Positions 9,837 to 21,775 of a DNA stretch of 64,000 nt are shown here, piece after piece. This DNA comes from Durusdinium trenchii (lineage: Eukaryota > Sar > Dinophyceae > Suessiales > Symbiodiniaceae): positions 467,408-531,407 of the forward strand of contig CAXAMN010029094.1 in the NCBI GenBank assembly GCA_963970005.1, given 5' to 3'. The stretch's first letter is position 1. Every line of letters starts with the position of its first letter. A model generated the notes under the pieces. It was not told the origin of the DNA, did not search any database, and saw only the letters and a list, made by a program, of their open reading frames with translations. The position numbers were made by a program, and so were the translations under genes.

Positions 9837-9850
9837 GGCTCCGCCTACCA
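9837..9850 (-). promoter_or_regulatory. Primer-binding site (tRNA complement)
   Basis: One base inside the 5' LTR the element strand reads TGGTAGGCGGAGCC. This is the complement of a tRNA 3' end finishing CCA. The implied acceptor strand is TCCGCCT with discriminator A, giving an A1:U72 pair, a hallmark of eukaryotic initiator tRNA-Met. Initiator Met is the usual primer of copia elements, so this tRNA is the likely primer. The match to the organism's own tRNA cannot be checked here. Confidence 0.75.
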
Positions 9851-9851
9851 G

Positions 9852-10036
9852 TGTCAAGTCCTAAACGAACCCTTGGCAGACACTTTTGCGTCCGCCTCGA
9901 AGCTCAAGGCCTTGGTCATGGCCTGGTGTCGATCTCATGTCCTTCATGGACATGTCAAGGTCCTAACATGTACCAACTCGCAATGACTGACATGTCCTGC
10001 TCAGAACCTTCATGGATCAACCTTTCCGTCTTCACA
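9852..10036 (-). repeat. 5' LTR of the copia element
   Basis: The partner of the repeat at 1679-1863. It should contain promoter and transcript start in the element's own (minus) direction. I see no classical TATA box; dinoflagellate promoters usually lack one. Confidence 0.95.
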
Positions 10037-10090
10037 ATATATATTTATATATTTATTTATGCTCTTTTTTTAATATATGCGATATATGCA
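10037..10090. repeat. AT-rich tract at the copia insertion site
   Basis: Alternating AT continued by TTTAT runs, abutting the 5' LTR. It matches the AT run at 1671-1678 on the other side and marks the pre-insertion target. Confidence 0.7.
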
Positions 10091-10108
10091 GGGTATCTAG
10101 GTATTCCG

Positions 10109-10158
10109 TACCAGCATCTTCCAACAAGTCTCCTCTGGTGGTACTTGGAGTGTCAGTA
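10109..10158. mobile_element. MITE fragment, TACCAG family
   Basis: Begins TACCAGCATCTTCCAACA, the same terminus as the elements at 13697 and 50216, and continues with a segment resembling the reverse complement of the 50216 copy. The far terminus is not clear, so it is probably truncated. Confidence 0.45.
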
Positions 10159-10492
10159 CAAATGCATCTTTTGGGGCGGCCCTAAGGGCCTTTGGGACAG
10201 CATCTCGGCCCTCATTCACCGAGGAGATGAGATGCTTTTCATCCATTTTTCCCCTCCTTCTCCCTGCCTCCCCTGCGCTCACTCAGCTGATCTGGCCTTG
10301 ACAGGCGTCTGCAAGACGTCGGAGAAGTCGATGAGCATCTGCGGCGAACGGTTCCTCCTGCAGCAAATGCCCCCGCCTCTGGTCGACCCGGGTGAGACCG
10401 ATGCGGGGATGGCTGGACTTGCGGACGGGGCAGGATCAGTCTTTGGTGTTTTGGCAGGTGGTTCGTGGCATCTTAGAGGTCCTACCTATAGA

Positions 10493-10590
10493 CCCTAGAG
10501 CTCCAGTCGTACCTTCTTGGGAAGGTGGGACTGGGTGGGTGGCAGGAGGGTCCAGTCATACCTTCTAAGGAGGTACGACTGGAGCCCTAG
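10493..10590. mobile_element. MITE with 23-24 bp inverted repeats
   Basis: Left end CTAGAGCTCCAGTCGTACCT and right end, read on the other strand, CTAGGGCTCCAGTCGTACCT. A second internal copy of the arm makes the right half a hairpin on its own (about 10550-10584). About 97 bp and non-coding. Ends differ from the TACCAG family. Confidence 0.65.
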
Positions 10591-12925
10591 GAGACTATTT
10601 GGTTCTCGGGATTCTAGGGTGTCTTGTGAGAACTTTGGTGGATCTGCCTGCCGAGATATAGTCATTGTTCAATCTGATCCCCTGGTGATGCAAACTGCTT
10701 TGAGCTGGACTTGCTAGCCACAACAGCAATATTCTTTGCAATGGTTCAATGAGGTGCTGTTCCAGCAATCTGTTTTTTGCTTTTCAAAACAATGGACAAC
10801 AAACCAGAAGTCCTGTTGTCGTACCACACCTTTTTGATCTAAGTGTGAGGGCGTCCAAGGTCGTGCATCAACCAAAGAACTTGGACATATTCACGAGGAC
10901 TTGCAAGGACTTGCAAGCAGTTGCAAAACAACTACAGCACCCGCAGCACAACAAACATAACATGTTGCAACAGGTCAGTTTGGATCCTTTACACGTTTAG
11001 TTACGAAAAAAAAATTTGGGAAACACCAATCCTTCTGGTTCTTTAGGTCGCAGGTCCAAAACTTTACTGAACCCCCCAAGACTACCACCCCCTCAATGTA
11101 TTTTCATGTGGTTCGTTGGTGTTGCCCATGATGTACAACGAACCGTCCCCGGACCACACACACAAACACATACACCCTAAAAATCCTTAAAACGTGTCAC
11201 ATTTCATTGTTGAAACATGACCCACCAATCAACCAAATAGTCACAAACTCCAGGGTTCCAACTACATCCTCAAAAAGTAGTTCGATTATGTTAGGCTTCC
11301 CAAACCCTATAAATTACTAAGTATGCTAAAAACATCTCCAAATCGGAGCCTCGCCCAATGGATCCAATTATCAGCTCAGAAGTGCTTGGAGTGCGTTTAA
11401 AAGGTCAAAAGTTCTCAGACAGTATGTGGGTTTGCAATAAATGACAGATCTCTATGCTGAGCGGTTAGATCTCCTGCAAACAACGTAAAGGCAGGCCGCA
11501 GTGACGTACCGCTGCTGTTGCCCTGCCTGCAGCAGCAATCGGGACAGTGTCTGCCCCACCACCCACTACCCAATCCCACCAAGTCTCCCCATGAGTGTAG
11601 TTGGAGTTAACCCGGCCCAAATTGGAGGACAACCGCTGCTTACATGCATGAGGTCAGTGCTCACGCAAGAAATGAGGATTTCATATGATTTCATCCCTGT
11701 TCGTCCTGAAAGTCCTGGGCACGCCTTCCCATCAAGCAGGCCTTGCTGCGTGTTAACAGTGATACCAAGAAGCCGGAAGAAGCCAGCACCTATGTTATTT
11801 TTTTGAAGAGCTCAGAAGCACCATCTTGGAGAGGTCGAGAATTAAATCCACCCAGCTGTGCTTTCAAGTGCTGTTGCAGCTGGTAGTTTGCGCTTGACAG
11901 CCATGCTTCAATGCACAAGCAGAGAAGGTCGGCCTATCTGCCGGACACACATGATAGTTCAAATCAAGCCTGTTCCTAGGCAACGCGAGGCTCCAGGCTT
12001 CGACCTACACCTCCGGCACATGTGCCCCGGCACGGGAAACACATGATGTCAATCCCAATCGATTCATTTCTCATGTCACATCATTCAGACTTGAAGCAAG
12101 CCTTTGCTGAGGGACTGGGGATGGTCCGGGTTAAGATTAAACACCTTCTCTATTTCATCTTGCTGCAGCCTTGTTGGTGTCCTTCATTAAGCCTTTGGAC
12201 TAGCATAGACTAACCACCTTGCAAAATGGCCGCTCTCCACACGCCTACATGCACAACCCTTAGCTGTCATCAGAACTCCAAGAAATTTCGGAGGTGATAT
12301 GAGGTGAACATTGGCTGACATTAGTGAAACGCTACGAGTCACACACTTTCTGCTCCGCTCGGCCAAAGCGATTTCGGCACCTACCCCAGATGGTATCAAA
12401 ACCTCGGCCAGGACTTGATACGGCTCTGATAAGGTATCACTGCGTCACTTGGAAAGGTTCTTATCTTTATGTCCCATGCCGTTCTGTTGCTTTGGATCCG
12501 TCCAAGAATGGTGCAGGATCCACTCAGCCAATGGTGTAAGGCTTTTGAAACTAGCATCTTGACACGATGCTTCTTCACCATGAAGACAGACTCACCCAAC
12601 ATGCACTTAATCTATCTCATTCTGCATGGAATGTAGATTCAACACGGACCCCTCAAGCCGCCCGACCTCATCTGTCAATATGCCACCATGTGATGGACTG
12701 TCTGGGTACGTCATTTCCTCCAGTTTTTCCGTATCCAAGCGCCAGTCATTCCCAGGTCATCTGCAAGTCTGACGGGTCCATCGTCCCCGCTGGGGTGGAC
12801 GCTCCGTCCCGCTACCCATCCCGCTACCACGCGGAACCTGCGGCACGCGTTCGAGTGATGAAAAGGCTGCCCCAGTGGTCTAATCCGTTGGGTGGGGAAA
12901 ACATGTTCTCAAAAACACACCAACG
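10591..12925. other. Non-coding stretch
   Basis: Both strands carry only short unrelated ORFs without motifs. Composition is mixed and mostly AT-leaning. I see no RNA gene, no transposon end and no clear exon. Confidence 0.5.
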
Positions 12926-12946
12926 GATCCAACTTCGGGTTGGATC
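12926..12946. repeat. Short hairpin
   Basis: GATCCAAC and GTTGGATC flank a TTCGG loop, an 8-bp perfect stem. Related GATCCA..TTGG words recur over the next 60 bases. No function is implied. Confidence 0.5.
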
Positions 12947-13170
12947 TGGGCAGAGAAGATCCAGTTGGTAGATCCAACACTCCAACACTCCGACTCAGAC
13001 CCAGTTGTCTGGGTAGAGAAGTTCCAACTTCTGCTATTAAAAAATCAACAACCTCCAATGTCGGAGCCCAGGCTCAGAGGCGTTTTTGCGGCTCCTGTTC
13101 TTCCCCCCTGGGCGGGTCGGTGAGTTATCGGCCTCCCTTGTTTGGTACTGTAAAGATTTACAAACCTGGA

Positions 13171-13238
13171 CCTTCAAGGGGTGTCCAATGGAGGTCCCTT
13201 AGTAGTGTAGGGGCTTCCATTGGTGACCCCTTTGAAGG
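13171..13238. repeat. Inverted repeat, possible MITE
   Basis: CCTTCAAGGGGTGTCCAATGG and the opposite-strand CCTTCAAAGGGGTCACCAATGG form about 20-bp arms around a short spacer. It is likely a decayed MITE or foldback element; no target duplication could be defined. Confidence 0.5.
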
Positions 13239-13696
13239 TGCTGGAAGGAACCTCCATTTTGCCAATGTGCATGGTGCCGAAACTGCTTCATTCCCGAAAC
13301 TGGTGGCATGGACATGAGCAGCCCGTGGCCGGCTCAAAAGGTTTCAGAGGAAATGCCCTTTTGATGGGAGTCTGTACAAACCACCAAACTGGGGGTAGCT
13401 TGTGCCATCGAACCTCTGAAACCACCTTTTGATGAAGAATGGTGTCTGAATTCTCATCCGAGCAGTGTCTCACTCCACCAAAACTCTCTGCTGCATGTAC
13501 AACATGCTTGATCTGCAAATAACTGCAAACCTCTGCGCAGCTCTAGAAAGGTTGGTTTTGTGGCGGCGGGGGGGGGGTTGTAGTAGCATATGTGTAAAAG
13601 TAAATGTATATACACAAACACACCTAAGGTCAATTGTGAATATTGTTTTGGTGCTGAATGGCCGGATGGATATGTCAACATAATCATATAATCATA

Positions 13697-13786
13697 TACC
13701 AGCACCTCCAACAGGTCACCAATTGAAACCTGTTAAAGTTAGGGCCTAACAACCCTCCAAAGGAGACCTGTTGCAAGGTGCTGGTA
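13697..13786. mobile_element. MITE, TACCAG family, with TA target duplication
   Basis: TA-CCAGCACCT..AGGTGCTGG-TA. Arms of about 20 bases (CCAGCACCTCCAACAGGT against CCAGCACCTTGCAACAGGT) enclose about 50 bases with no ORF. TA at each end fits a Tc1/mariner-type target. Related copies lie at 50216 and 10109. Confidence 0.7.
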
Positions 13787-14086
13787 GTTGTCATTGGTGA
13801 ACTTCTCTAGGCCAAGGTGACACGTCAAAGCAATGAAGCCTTGGCCCAGGAATGCCATGAATCCTGAAGAAACGGAACACGGGAAAGGGAATTCCGACTA
13901 GGCCGACCCTTCCAACCCCAAACCCTATTTTGCCTGCGGAGTTGCACAGATCAGAACGCGCATCTGTCCATTCAACAAAACAAAACACCGTGTCCAAGGA
14001 AATCTCACATCTCTTGTGCCACGTGTTGTTTTTTCCAAGTATTTCTCATTTTCCAGGGGAAACACTCGCCTTTTACTCCTCTCATC

Positions 14087-14121
14087 ATCATCATCATCAT
14101 CTTCTTCTTCTTCTTCTTCTA
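14087..14121. repeat. (TCA)n(TTC)n trinucleotide repeat
   Basis: Runs of ATC/TCA followed by TTC units. On the minus strand it would encode Asp/Glu-rich peptide, but the surrounding frame has no recognisable domain. Confidence 0.8.
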
Positions 14122-14931
14122 AAGCAGCATTGTCCCTCGACTCGAACGCTGTAGCCGCGCCGTGAAGTTCAGCTGGCATGCAAGCTGGTACATGCGTCGC
14201 CCGGCCTCCTGGTGCGGAGAACTTGCAGGTCACGTGAGGAGGAAAGGACATGAAGGTAACGCCCTTCCTAGAAAATGAGTGCCAACGACGTTTTGGAGCT
14301 TTTGGGTCCCATTTGCTATGACTTTTGGAGGATTTTGCAGGTGTTCTTCGCAATTCATTTGATTCTGTTCGGGATTGCAGTAGTTACTTAGGCCATCTTA
14401 GGCCCATCTACCCCACCAAATCCGTACTCATTCATACTTCATATTCACCGATTCTCTTCGGTGAATTTAACATCTCAGGTGTTCAAGGGTCGAAAATAAC
14501 TCCTTTTCACTCTTGAGATGTTGGCCCTGCCTCACTGGTTCTGTACATGAAGACTCTTGACGATATGTCAACCCCCCAAGCCCGCAAATCTTTTACACAT
14601 GGAACGTTTTATGATTCAAGAGTATACAGTATGCACTACATCTCAGCTCCTAAACTAAAAGCACCAATATCAACAGGAGAGAAGAACCAAACAGCTCCGT
14701 GTTGGTCCACCAATATCTGCCCACGAAGTTCAAGACGTGTTGAACTTGCAGTATAAACTTCCTGAAAGCTTTGTGTTGACCTCTGTTCTAGGTTCCAGAA
14801 GCTGGACCCAAACCCCGCAATGAGAAGGGCAAACGATAACACCCCGCGGTATGGCTAGCCTTCCCACCTCACACTAGCAAACATGACTGAGGCTCCTGGA
14901 CTCCTCGTTACTAAACAAGCAACCATCCGCT

Positions 14932-15111
14932 ATGAAACAGCGCGCCCGTGTGAACGTGACCGGCCTGGATCTTGGCTGGGAGTTGGAGGCGATCGGCAAG
15001 GAAGCCTATCCTGGCCGCTGTTTCGTGGATGACGAGACGACCACAGTTCTGTGGCGGAGAATATCTGATGGGACTTGGAGGCGGTTTTGGAATTGCCCAG
15101 CTTTCAACTAG
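14932..15111 (+). CDS. Small exon-like ORF, 59 codons
   Basis: A frame from ATG at 14932 to TAG at 15111 with GC-rich third positions, unlike its surroundings. The peptide is rich in Trp and charged residues (LDLGWELEAIGKE near the middle, TWRRFWNC near the end). No family is recognised. The local codon bias suggests an exon of a larger host gene rather than a stand-alone protein; another open frame overlaps it for its first third. Low confidence. Confidence 0.3.
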   Translation: MKQRARVNVTGLDLGWELEAIGKEAYPGRCFVDDETTTVLWRRISDGTWRRFWNCPAFN

Positions 15112-16619
15112 GGTGCCTTAGATGGACTCCCATATCAAACACGGTGAGGTTTTGTAGCTGCCTCAATGGTGTTGAGCCTTTTTGGTGGTTTCAGGTTCTG
15201 GGACCTCTCATCCCTATAGGCAATGGCATAGTGTGGGTCCCACCATGGCCCGTGATAAATAGAGAAGCTTCTGGTCGACCACCAGGCCGACGTAGACCGA
15301 CTATTTCTCTTTAAATGGTTCAGTCCCTCTGTGCCTCCAATGCCAAATGTTTGTTTCAGGGGTCTCCCTGCGACTCAGCTTCCCCAGGGCATTACAAAGC
15401 TCCAAAGGCCATGGAAGTGTGATCCAGCCATTTCGCGTCATCTGTGTGGGCCTCAAAAGGCTTGTAAGAATGGCATTGTCTTTCAATGTCGACTTCAGTG
15501 CCACACAGGCCGGCCGGGCCATGCATGAAAACGTGGCAATCAACGGCCTGTCCCAAAAATGCCATGAAGAACCTGGTCTGCGGTGACAAGATCAGGGTGT
15601 GCCCCTTGAACCATTCGATTACGCCGTAATGGGTCGTAGATGCCCACAAAGTCTCGAGAGTCACCATTGGACCACCTGTGGTGCTTGGTCATGGCCTCGA
15701 CGCTAGAAGTAAGAAACAAGGGACACGTGTCCTCGCATGGGCATCCTCCGGATGTGCATGACATCTTGAAATGAAGCCAGCACCGTGTAAAGTGACTAGG
15801 ATGCGTCTTTTGTTGCACGTGTCAATGTGTAGCAGTGCGCAGGCCAGCCATTGCCGTAAGGATCGCCTGCAGTTCGCCTCTCTCCAATTTGGGCGGCGTG
15901 GTTTGAGCGTCTGGTGGGATGAAGCTCGGATGAAGCTCCATCCTGGTGACCAGGAATCTTTACGCAGCTATAAAAATCTATAAAAGGTCTAGTCGTAGAC
16001 CTATGTAGACACAGCCGAACCGATCTAGTCGTCCAGTCCGAACTGAGATGCAACCCTTGGATCTTGTAGTCGTCCAAGTACCTATTCTGAATCCTGGCGG
16101 TCAAAAAAACCGCGGACAATGTCAAAGTCCCAAACTTCTGTAGGACCCCGTTGGACCCCGCTGGAATGTCGATGGACCCACCGTTCGACCCGTTCGGAAC
16201 TGGCGACCCCGTTCGACCCGTTCCATGCGAAGCGCTCCACATGCGGGGTGGAGACCGACGTGCAGCAGCCAGACTCCCAGACTCGGAACGGTTCACTCGA
16301 ACCTTCTAGTTCCCACCACAACAAGACATCCGCCAGGCGAGTTTCGCGGCAAAGACCCCCAAAGAAAGCGCCCTTTTCGGGGCCTGTGGGAGCCTTGGCC
16401 TGCTTCTTGGCTGATTTCCTAAGAGGAAGGATCCATCAACAGCTTCCTTCATCCAACAGCTCGATGCCTGGAGAGACCCTTGTTCAGCGCCACTTCCTGC
16501 GACCGGACATCGGCGTCTCTGCGAGACTGGGCGTGGCGCGCGAAATCGGAAGACACCGAAACCCATCCAAGACACTCTATAGTATTGGCGTATATTTGCC
16601 TGCTTGGTGGTTGGACGGG
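15112..16619. other. Non-coding with a GC-rich exon-like patch
   Basis: Mostly without features. About 16100-16560 is more GC-rich, with tandemly similar GTTCGACCCGTTC words near 16185 and 16218. Open frames of 80-260 codons exist on both strands there (longest 16119-16904, plus). None has a domain and they contradict one another, so I do not call a gene. Confidence 0.4.
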
Positions 16620-16713
16620 TCTTATATATATATATATGTACTTTATTTATGTTTATTTATATATAATAAATCTATCTATCTATATTATATATATATTGTA
16701 TTATATATATATT
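16620..16713. repeat. AT/TTAT/TCTA microsatellite cluster
   Basis: Compound repeat of TA, TTTAT and CTAT units, in a region otherwise of balanced composition. Confidence 0.8.
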
Positions 16714-19001
16714 GCCATCGAGTGCTCCAAGGGGAACCCCATCATCTTTGGACCAGGAAGTGGCGAGGTTCGGCCCAGCTCATCTGCTCAATCTATACTG
16801 GTTTGTCAGGTCAAAGAGTCGCCAGAGGAGCTGGACATCTGCGGAGTTTGGGAATCTCAGATTTCGCACGAAGTGCTTCAATTGGCTCTACACGGTTGAT
16901 GTGACGATCACACGGGGTGCGAACACTTCCCCAGTGGAGACTTGGTCCATCTTGGTCCTGACGCCACGTGCTGCCCAACCTACAGCACGTGGCGTCTGGG
17001 ATTTCAGATCCCCTGTTTTGAAGCCTTCAAGAAGCCGGTGCATGCCTCACTGATTGACAAAAACACGAAGTCTCCTGCACTGATTGGAGGGTTGATGGTA
17101 TAAAGATGTATAAAGCAAGCTTCTATTCCTTCGATGTGTGAATCCCAGCGGATGTTTTTTTGGGATAGGAAGACATCCAACATCCTCCAACCAATGGGTA
17201 GACTGGTCTTTTTTCTTCACCTGGATTCCAGGACGGTCGGAACGCCAGGTGTCGGTCTCCCTATTGAAGAGCTACACTCATGGGCCCATCCGCTGGACTA
17301 TACGGGAAGGGTGTGACGGTTAGGCACCTGGCTCAGCTTGGCTCAGCGGTCCTCCTCTCCAACTCGACCGAAGGGTCTCCGATTCAGCCAATCAATGAGA
17401 CCGCGACGGTCATGAGTCTGAGCTCAAGTGAACCATCGTCAAATATATAGTTATAGTTGTGCCTGCCGTCGCACAAGTAACATGTTCACTGAAATGTCTT
17501 CGTTGTGGGAGATGGTGAGAAATCACACCAAACATCACCAAACACTTCTTGATGTCGATTTGCTTTTCTTTTAATTGTGCACCTCGCTCTGAACCTCTGG
17601 GGGGCCCACGTGGGCTCGCGAAGACCGTCTTCGTTGACGCGAAAGCTCTGCAACCCCTTGGTACAAACTGAACTGAAGGAGGTATAAATTAAACTGCGGC
17701 ATAAATAACCACAAGTAGTGAGTTAGAGAGAGAAGTGTTTTCGTTTCACGCCAACCCAGAAAGTACCCCCAATGCACCATCTTTGCCTGGCTGCAAGGGC
17801 CAGCGAAAATGCCGTGACTGAAACTGGGCGAGGCGAGAGCTGGCTGAGCCGGGGAAAGCCAAGAACTAGCTGATTTCATGACTAGAAGTCCATCCAACAA
17901 GCGAAGTCCAGCCTCCATGTCACACCTTTGATGCATGTTATACACCGTAGTTTTGCAACTGCTTTAATCGCAGCATTTTGGACTCAATTGGGCGAGGTGG
18001 AGAGTGTCATTGGACCATGTCATTGGGGGTGGCCCATGCCACCATTGTGGCGAGACAGTTGCCGGTCAAAACCAAAAGTTTAGGTCCAAATTCAGCAAAA
18101 CAGTGAAGAATCAGAACATCGAAACTCGTCCAAAAAGTGCAGAATTGGAACTTAGACTCGTCTGAGACTCTATACCACGTTTATTTCTTGGACATTTGAC
18201 TTCAGGCTACTTGGACAAACATACTCATACGTTTCAATGGGTCAGTCAGAGCGGACTCATGTTAATCATGTTCACCAACGAATGAGTCAATCCATACCCT
18301 ATGGATCCACATCTCGAACCCGGTCGGTACGGTGAGGATGGAGACTGTATAGGCGCCATTGTCGGGTCCAAGGTATACCTAACCTGAGGCCTGAGGTACG
18401 GTATATAATGTGGATCCTGAGGTACGGTATTGATCAACCCTTCAGTATCGACCCTATATAGACTATATGGGTTATTCAATCCATAGTCCAACGCCACGCC
18501 GCTTTGGACCGTCCCCACCGAGGACGGTCCCAGCAGTCGTCTGAGCGTCCCAGGCTCGACCGCTCGGCCGGCCAGCGCTTTGCCCTCGGAACCGAGCGGC
18601 CAGGTGTGTGGTGCGGAGGTTCACTGGATTGGATGGGAGGGGAATCCTCTGTGGGAGGTGAACAGATGGGAGGTTTCTTTATTGGGTAAACATGGGTCGT
18701 TTTGCTCTCAAATCCATGCTCTGGATATCCAGTCAAGGTGTGCTATGCCTTGCACATGCTCTTTGTTTTGCCTTGAAACATAGCAATCAACCTGATGTCT
18801 ACCCGGCATCTACTACCTAATGAGGCCTTGAAACACTGGTCACAAAAAAATAAATATGTTCAAGGCCAGTTGTGGGGTCGGACGTGTCGGATGAAGATTC
18901 TTTGGGCTGAAACCGAAGGGCTCATGGTTTCATCCAAGGTCCACATGGTTTCGCCGATTTCTGGAAAGACATTGGAGGTGAGGGACTGGAATGCTCCAAC
19001 T
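16714..19001. other. Non-coding stretch
   Basis: No supported gene. A 15-base word CCTGAGGTACGGTAT is repeated at about 18388 and 18416, a small direct duplication. GC-rich sequence near 18500-18610 has open frames on both strands but no motif. Confidence 0.45.
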
Positions 19002-19066
19002 TAGACTAGACTGAGGAACTTCATTAACTGTCTTAGACTAGACTAGACTCCAACTAGACTAGACTG
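19002..19066. repeat. TAGAC tandem repeats
   Basis: Three blocks of TAGACTAGAC separated by short spacers, embedded in a longer imperfect duplication (GGAATGCTCCAA occurs on both sides). A small minisatellite. Confidence 0.65.
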
Positions 19067-21679
19067 TCGATGAGGAATGCTCCAATCGTTGGTCGTCATC
19101 CACATGGTCTTCATCTTCTTCCAACGATTCTGGGTCTCACACCACGGAGCGCGAAGCGGGCTTTCGACCCGGACGCCGCTGGCGGTCTGGATGAAGGTGG
19201 CCTCGGTGACCTGGGGTCGGGTTTGCAGCGGTGGGCTCCAGGGCTTCAGTAGCACCTGGGAGCACCTGATGTTTGCTCAAAAGGCACCGGTCCAAAGACA
19301 TCTCAAAGACCGCTTGCGCACATGGGATGACGTGCCGTCTCAAAAATCTAAAAGTCTTCTTTGACCAAATAGAACGGGGAAGATCGTGGACAACAGATCA
19401 CGCGTCTGTTTTGCCTTATCGACTGCGCATCATATGCACTGCACAACTAGTTGTATCCTCGAATCATGGCAGCTCTCTGGCAGACCCCCTTGCCGTAAGG
19501 GCATCTTCCAGGGCCTGATGGTCCATGTGCATCGCTTAGGATGGCCAAAGATCCCCATTCTGGGGTCCAAGGCGGACCATCTTTGGAATGGGCGACACCG
19601 ACGCCAAAAAGAACCTCCACGGAACTGCTCAATTCCTTAGCGGTAGTTTATCTTGGGGGTTACCCAGAACATGTCTTTGGCTTTTGAGGGCTGTAGAAGG
19701 TTTTGGGCCTAAAAGGCAGAACCGTCTTCTGTTTGGTGACCACTGACAATGGACCTTCCATGGAAGTAAAACCCGTCCGCTGTTCGGAAAGTCCTTGTAC
19801 CCAAAATTGGATTCCGATGCAGTCCACTTCGCGAGGACGCGTTGGAGGATGCTGACATGGACGATCCTCGCTCCCCTCAACAAAGCAAAGAAAGGTTGGA
19901 CTTGACTGGGCACCACATGGGAGTGGAAGTACGAGTCTCTAAGAACCAAGAACCTTCAAACTTCCAAGTTTTGAGGGTCCAACCCCCCTGCGAAAAGCAG
20001 GGTCAAGAGGGTCCAATGAAGGTTACTGTAGGGATTAGAGATTAAAGTGTGTGTTTACTTATGGTTCTTCATCGACACCATGTTCCCCCATTGTCCAGGC
20101 TCTCGAGCCATGGTCCTGTCCTCCACCAGCTCGCCACAACTCCCGCAAACCTCCAAACAAGGCATGTGATTTGAGCAAGACGCATATATATATCATATCC
20201 GGCACAAGCTATTCTCCGAGAATCTCCATGCAAAATCCAAACAAATTGTTTGTCTTGTGTGTTCACCTTCTACCCCCTATACCTATATATATTATATATA
20301 TAGAACCCAAAGTGACACCTGTTTTCATAGCAAGAGTACATGCTTGTGTTAGCTGGTACTCCAAATCAGGAGCCGCTCGGATTTCAGCCGAGCATCATAT
20401 GTTTCCTTTGACAGTGTATCAGCGAGCAGGTATCCATACTGTCACATATTTCAAGTCATTTAGCAGATTGAGGCAAGCACCATGCAAAAATGTCCTTGGT
20501 TTCTGTTCAATTGGAGGGGTGCAACATTGGCTGCTGCCAACAAACACTGATATTTTGGACTTCACTCATCCGAACCCATTGACGGCAAGCAAGCCATGGA
20601 CCTGAACAGGAAACACATCCCCTCACACTCGATGCACTCTTGGAGGAATGGAGATTGAAATCTCCGAACCATGAGCAAACTACAAAAGTTGGATTTGGAC
20701 CATACATCAAAACCCACACACAAGTCTGCCCGATCCATCCGTTAAAGCTCCAATGAAAGGTCGTGACCCTGCAACGCAGGGGTTTGGACCCTCAACACCT
20801 GCACCTCGAGGGTCCATGATTCTTGGGGGTAGGATCTTTACGCCGTGCCCTGACTCAAAAACGCCGCAACCTTCCTTCCTTCAGCTCCTTGTTCCAACTA
20901 CCGTAAAACGACGCGGGGTCCGTGCCGTGTCGCCGCGAGCATCATTGTGGATCAAGTCCTTGAGGACTTCCAAACAGCTCGGTGACGGGTCGGACCGTCG
21001 GGATGGGTTAGACCAATATAGGCGCCCTTCAACCTCTCTTGGAAGTGTCTGTTGTTTTTGTTGTCCTTTTTGTCCTTTTTCATTAGGAGGGTCAAACGGA
21101 TGGAGTCAGGAGTAATACGGAACTTCCAACACAAACGTCCTGCTCCTTTTTCTGGGCTCGTTGAGTGTCCCATGTTCCATGACTCTGGAATTGCATGGCA
21201 TCAAATTGGGCCATGGCCGCACAGCACAGTGTGTTTTATCCAGACATCAAAACGCCAAGCCAACCAGATCAAGTTAGCAACAACATAGTGCAACTCCCAA
21301 CGGTGCCCGTACACCCCTCGAGTCGTTCGTTTTTTGAGGGCCCATGCACTAAGAAAGGAAACGGCACAAACAAAAAACATCAAACGTCATTCATGAAAAC
21401 AGTACACCAAAACAATTCTCTTGCAAATTGGTACATCTGGAGATGTGTGGAGTCTCCGAAGCTTGTAGCAGGAAGTTCTTGGCCCAAACAATGACCTAAT
21501 TCCCCTGGTAGGCTTGGCCTTAACCCAAAAAACATGCAACAAACTCTTCAGAAATTGTGGATTGCTGATGTCTCCTGGCTCCATCTGAGGCCTTAACATC
21601 ATCTTGAACCCACACCCATTTGCGATTTTCTGCATACTTCCCTGAACCCACCGTAGGTAATTACACCTGACTCTAGTTC
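19067..21679. other. Non-coding with one GC-rich island
   Basis: 19140-19260 is GC-rich and open on both strands, so exon strand cannot be decided. An AT repeat lies at about 20282-20301. Nothing else is supported. Confidence 0.4.
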
Positions 21680-21775
21680 GCCCAGTTCTCTTCGCGCGGT
21701 CCGAGCATCCCAAGACCCGCAGGAGGGGCAGGAGGTCGACATGACCCGCGCCGAGGGCGGCGGTTGCCACGTTTG
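21680..21775 (+). CDS. Exon-like island
   Basis: A GC-rich block in which the plus-strand frame reading DPQEGQEVDMTRAEGGGC has strongly GC-biased third positions, while both sides are AT-leaning. It is about 30 codons with no recognisable domain. This is how single exons of intron-rich dinoflagellate genes look; splice sites were not fixed. Confidence 0.25.

Larger units (their letters stand above)
1679..10036 (-). mobile_element. Ty1/copia LTR retrotransposon, apparently complete
   Basis: An 8,358-bp element bounded by two 185-bp direct repeats that I read as identical. Each repeat starts TG and ends CA on both strands. Between them lie a 5' leader with a primer-binding site, gag, aspartic protease, integrase placed before reverse transcriptase (the copia order), RNase H, and two extra coding regions. 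The large reading frames are open throughout. Identical LTRs with open frames indicate a recent insertion. It sits in an alternating AT tract: ATATAT (up to 8 bp) directly abuts both ends, so the exact target duplication length cannot be fixed. The terminal membrane segments and a methyltransferase-like region are additions to the standard copia plan. Confidence 0.93.

Noticed and set aside
1679..10036. Copia membrane tail as a retroviral envelope
   Set aside because: No signal peptide, furin-like site, fusion peptide or separate ORF; three clustered hydrophobic segments fused to RNase H are not enough.
16119..16904. 261-codon plus-strand ORF
   Set aside because: The second half runs through an AT microsatellite (Ile/Tyr runs), and conflicting frames are open on the other strand.
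18290..18330. tRNA-like box B near TCTCGAACCCGG
   Set aside because: No matching box A, acceptor stem or cloverleaf could be drawn around it.
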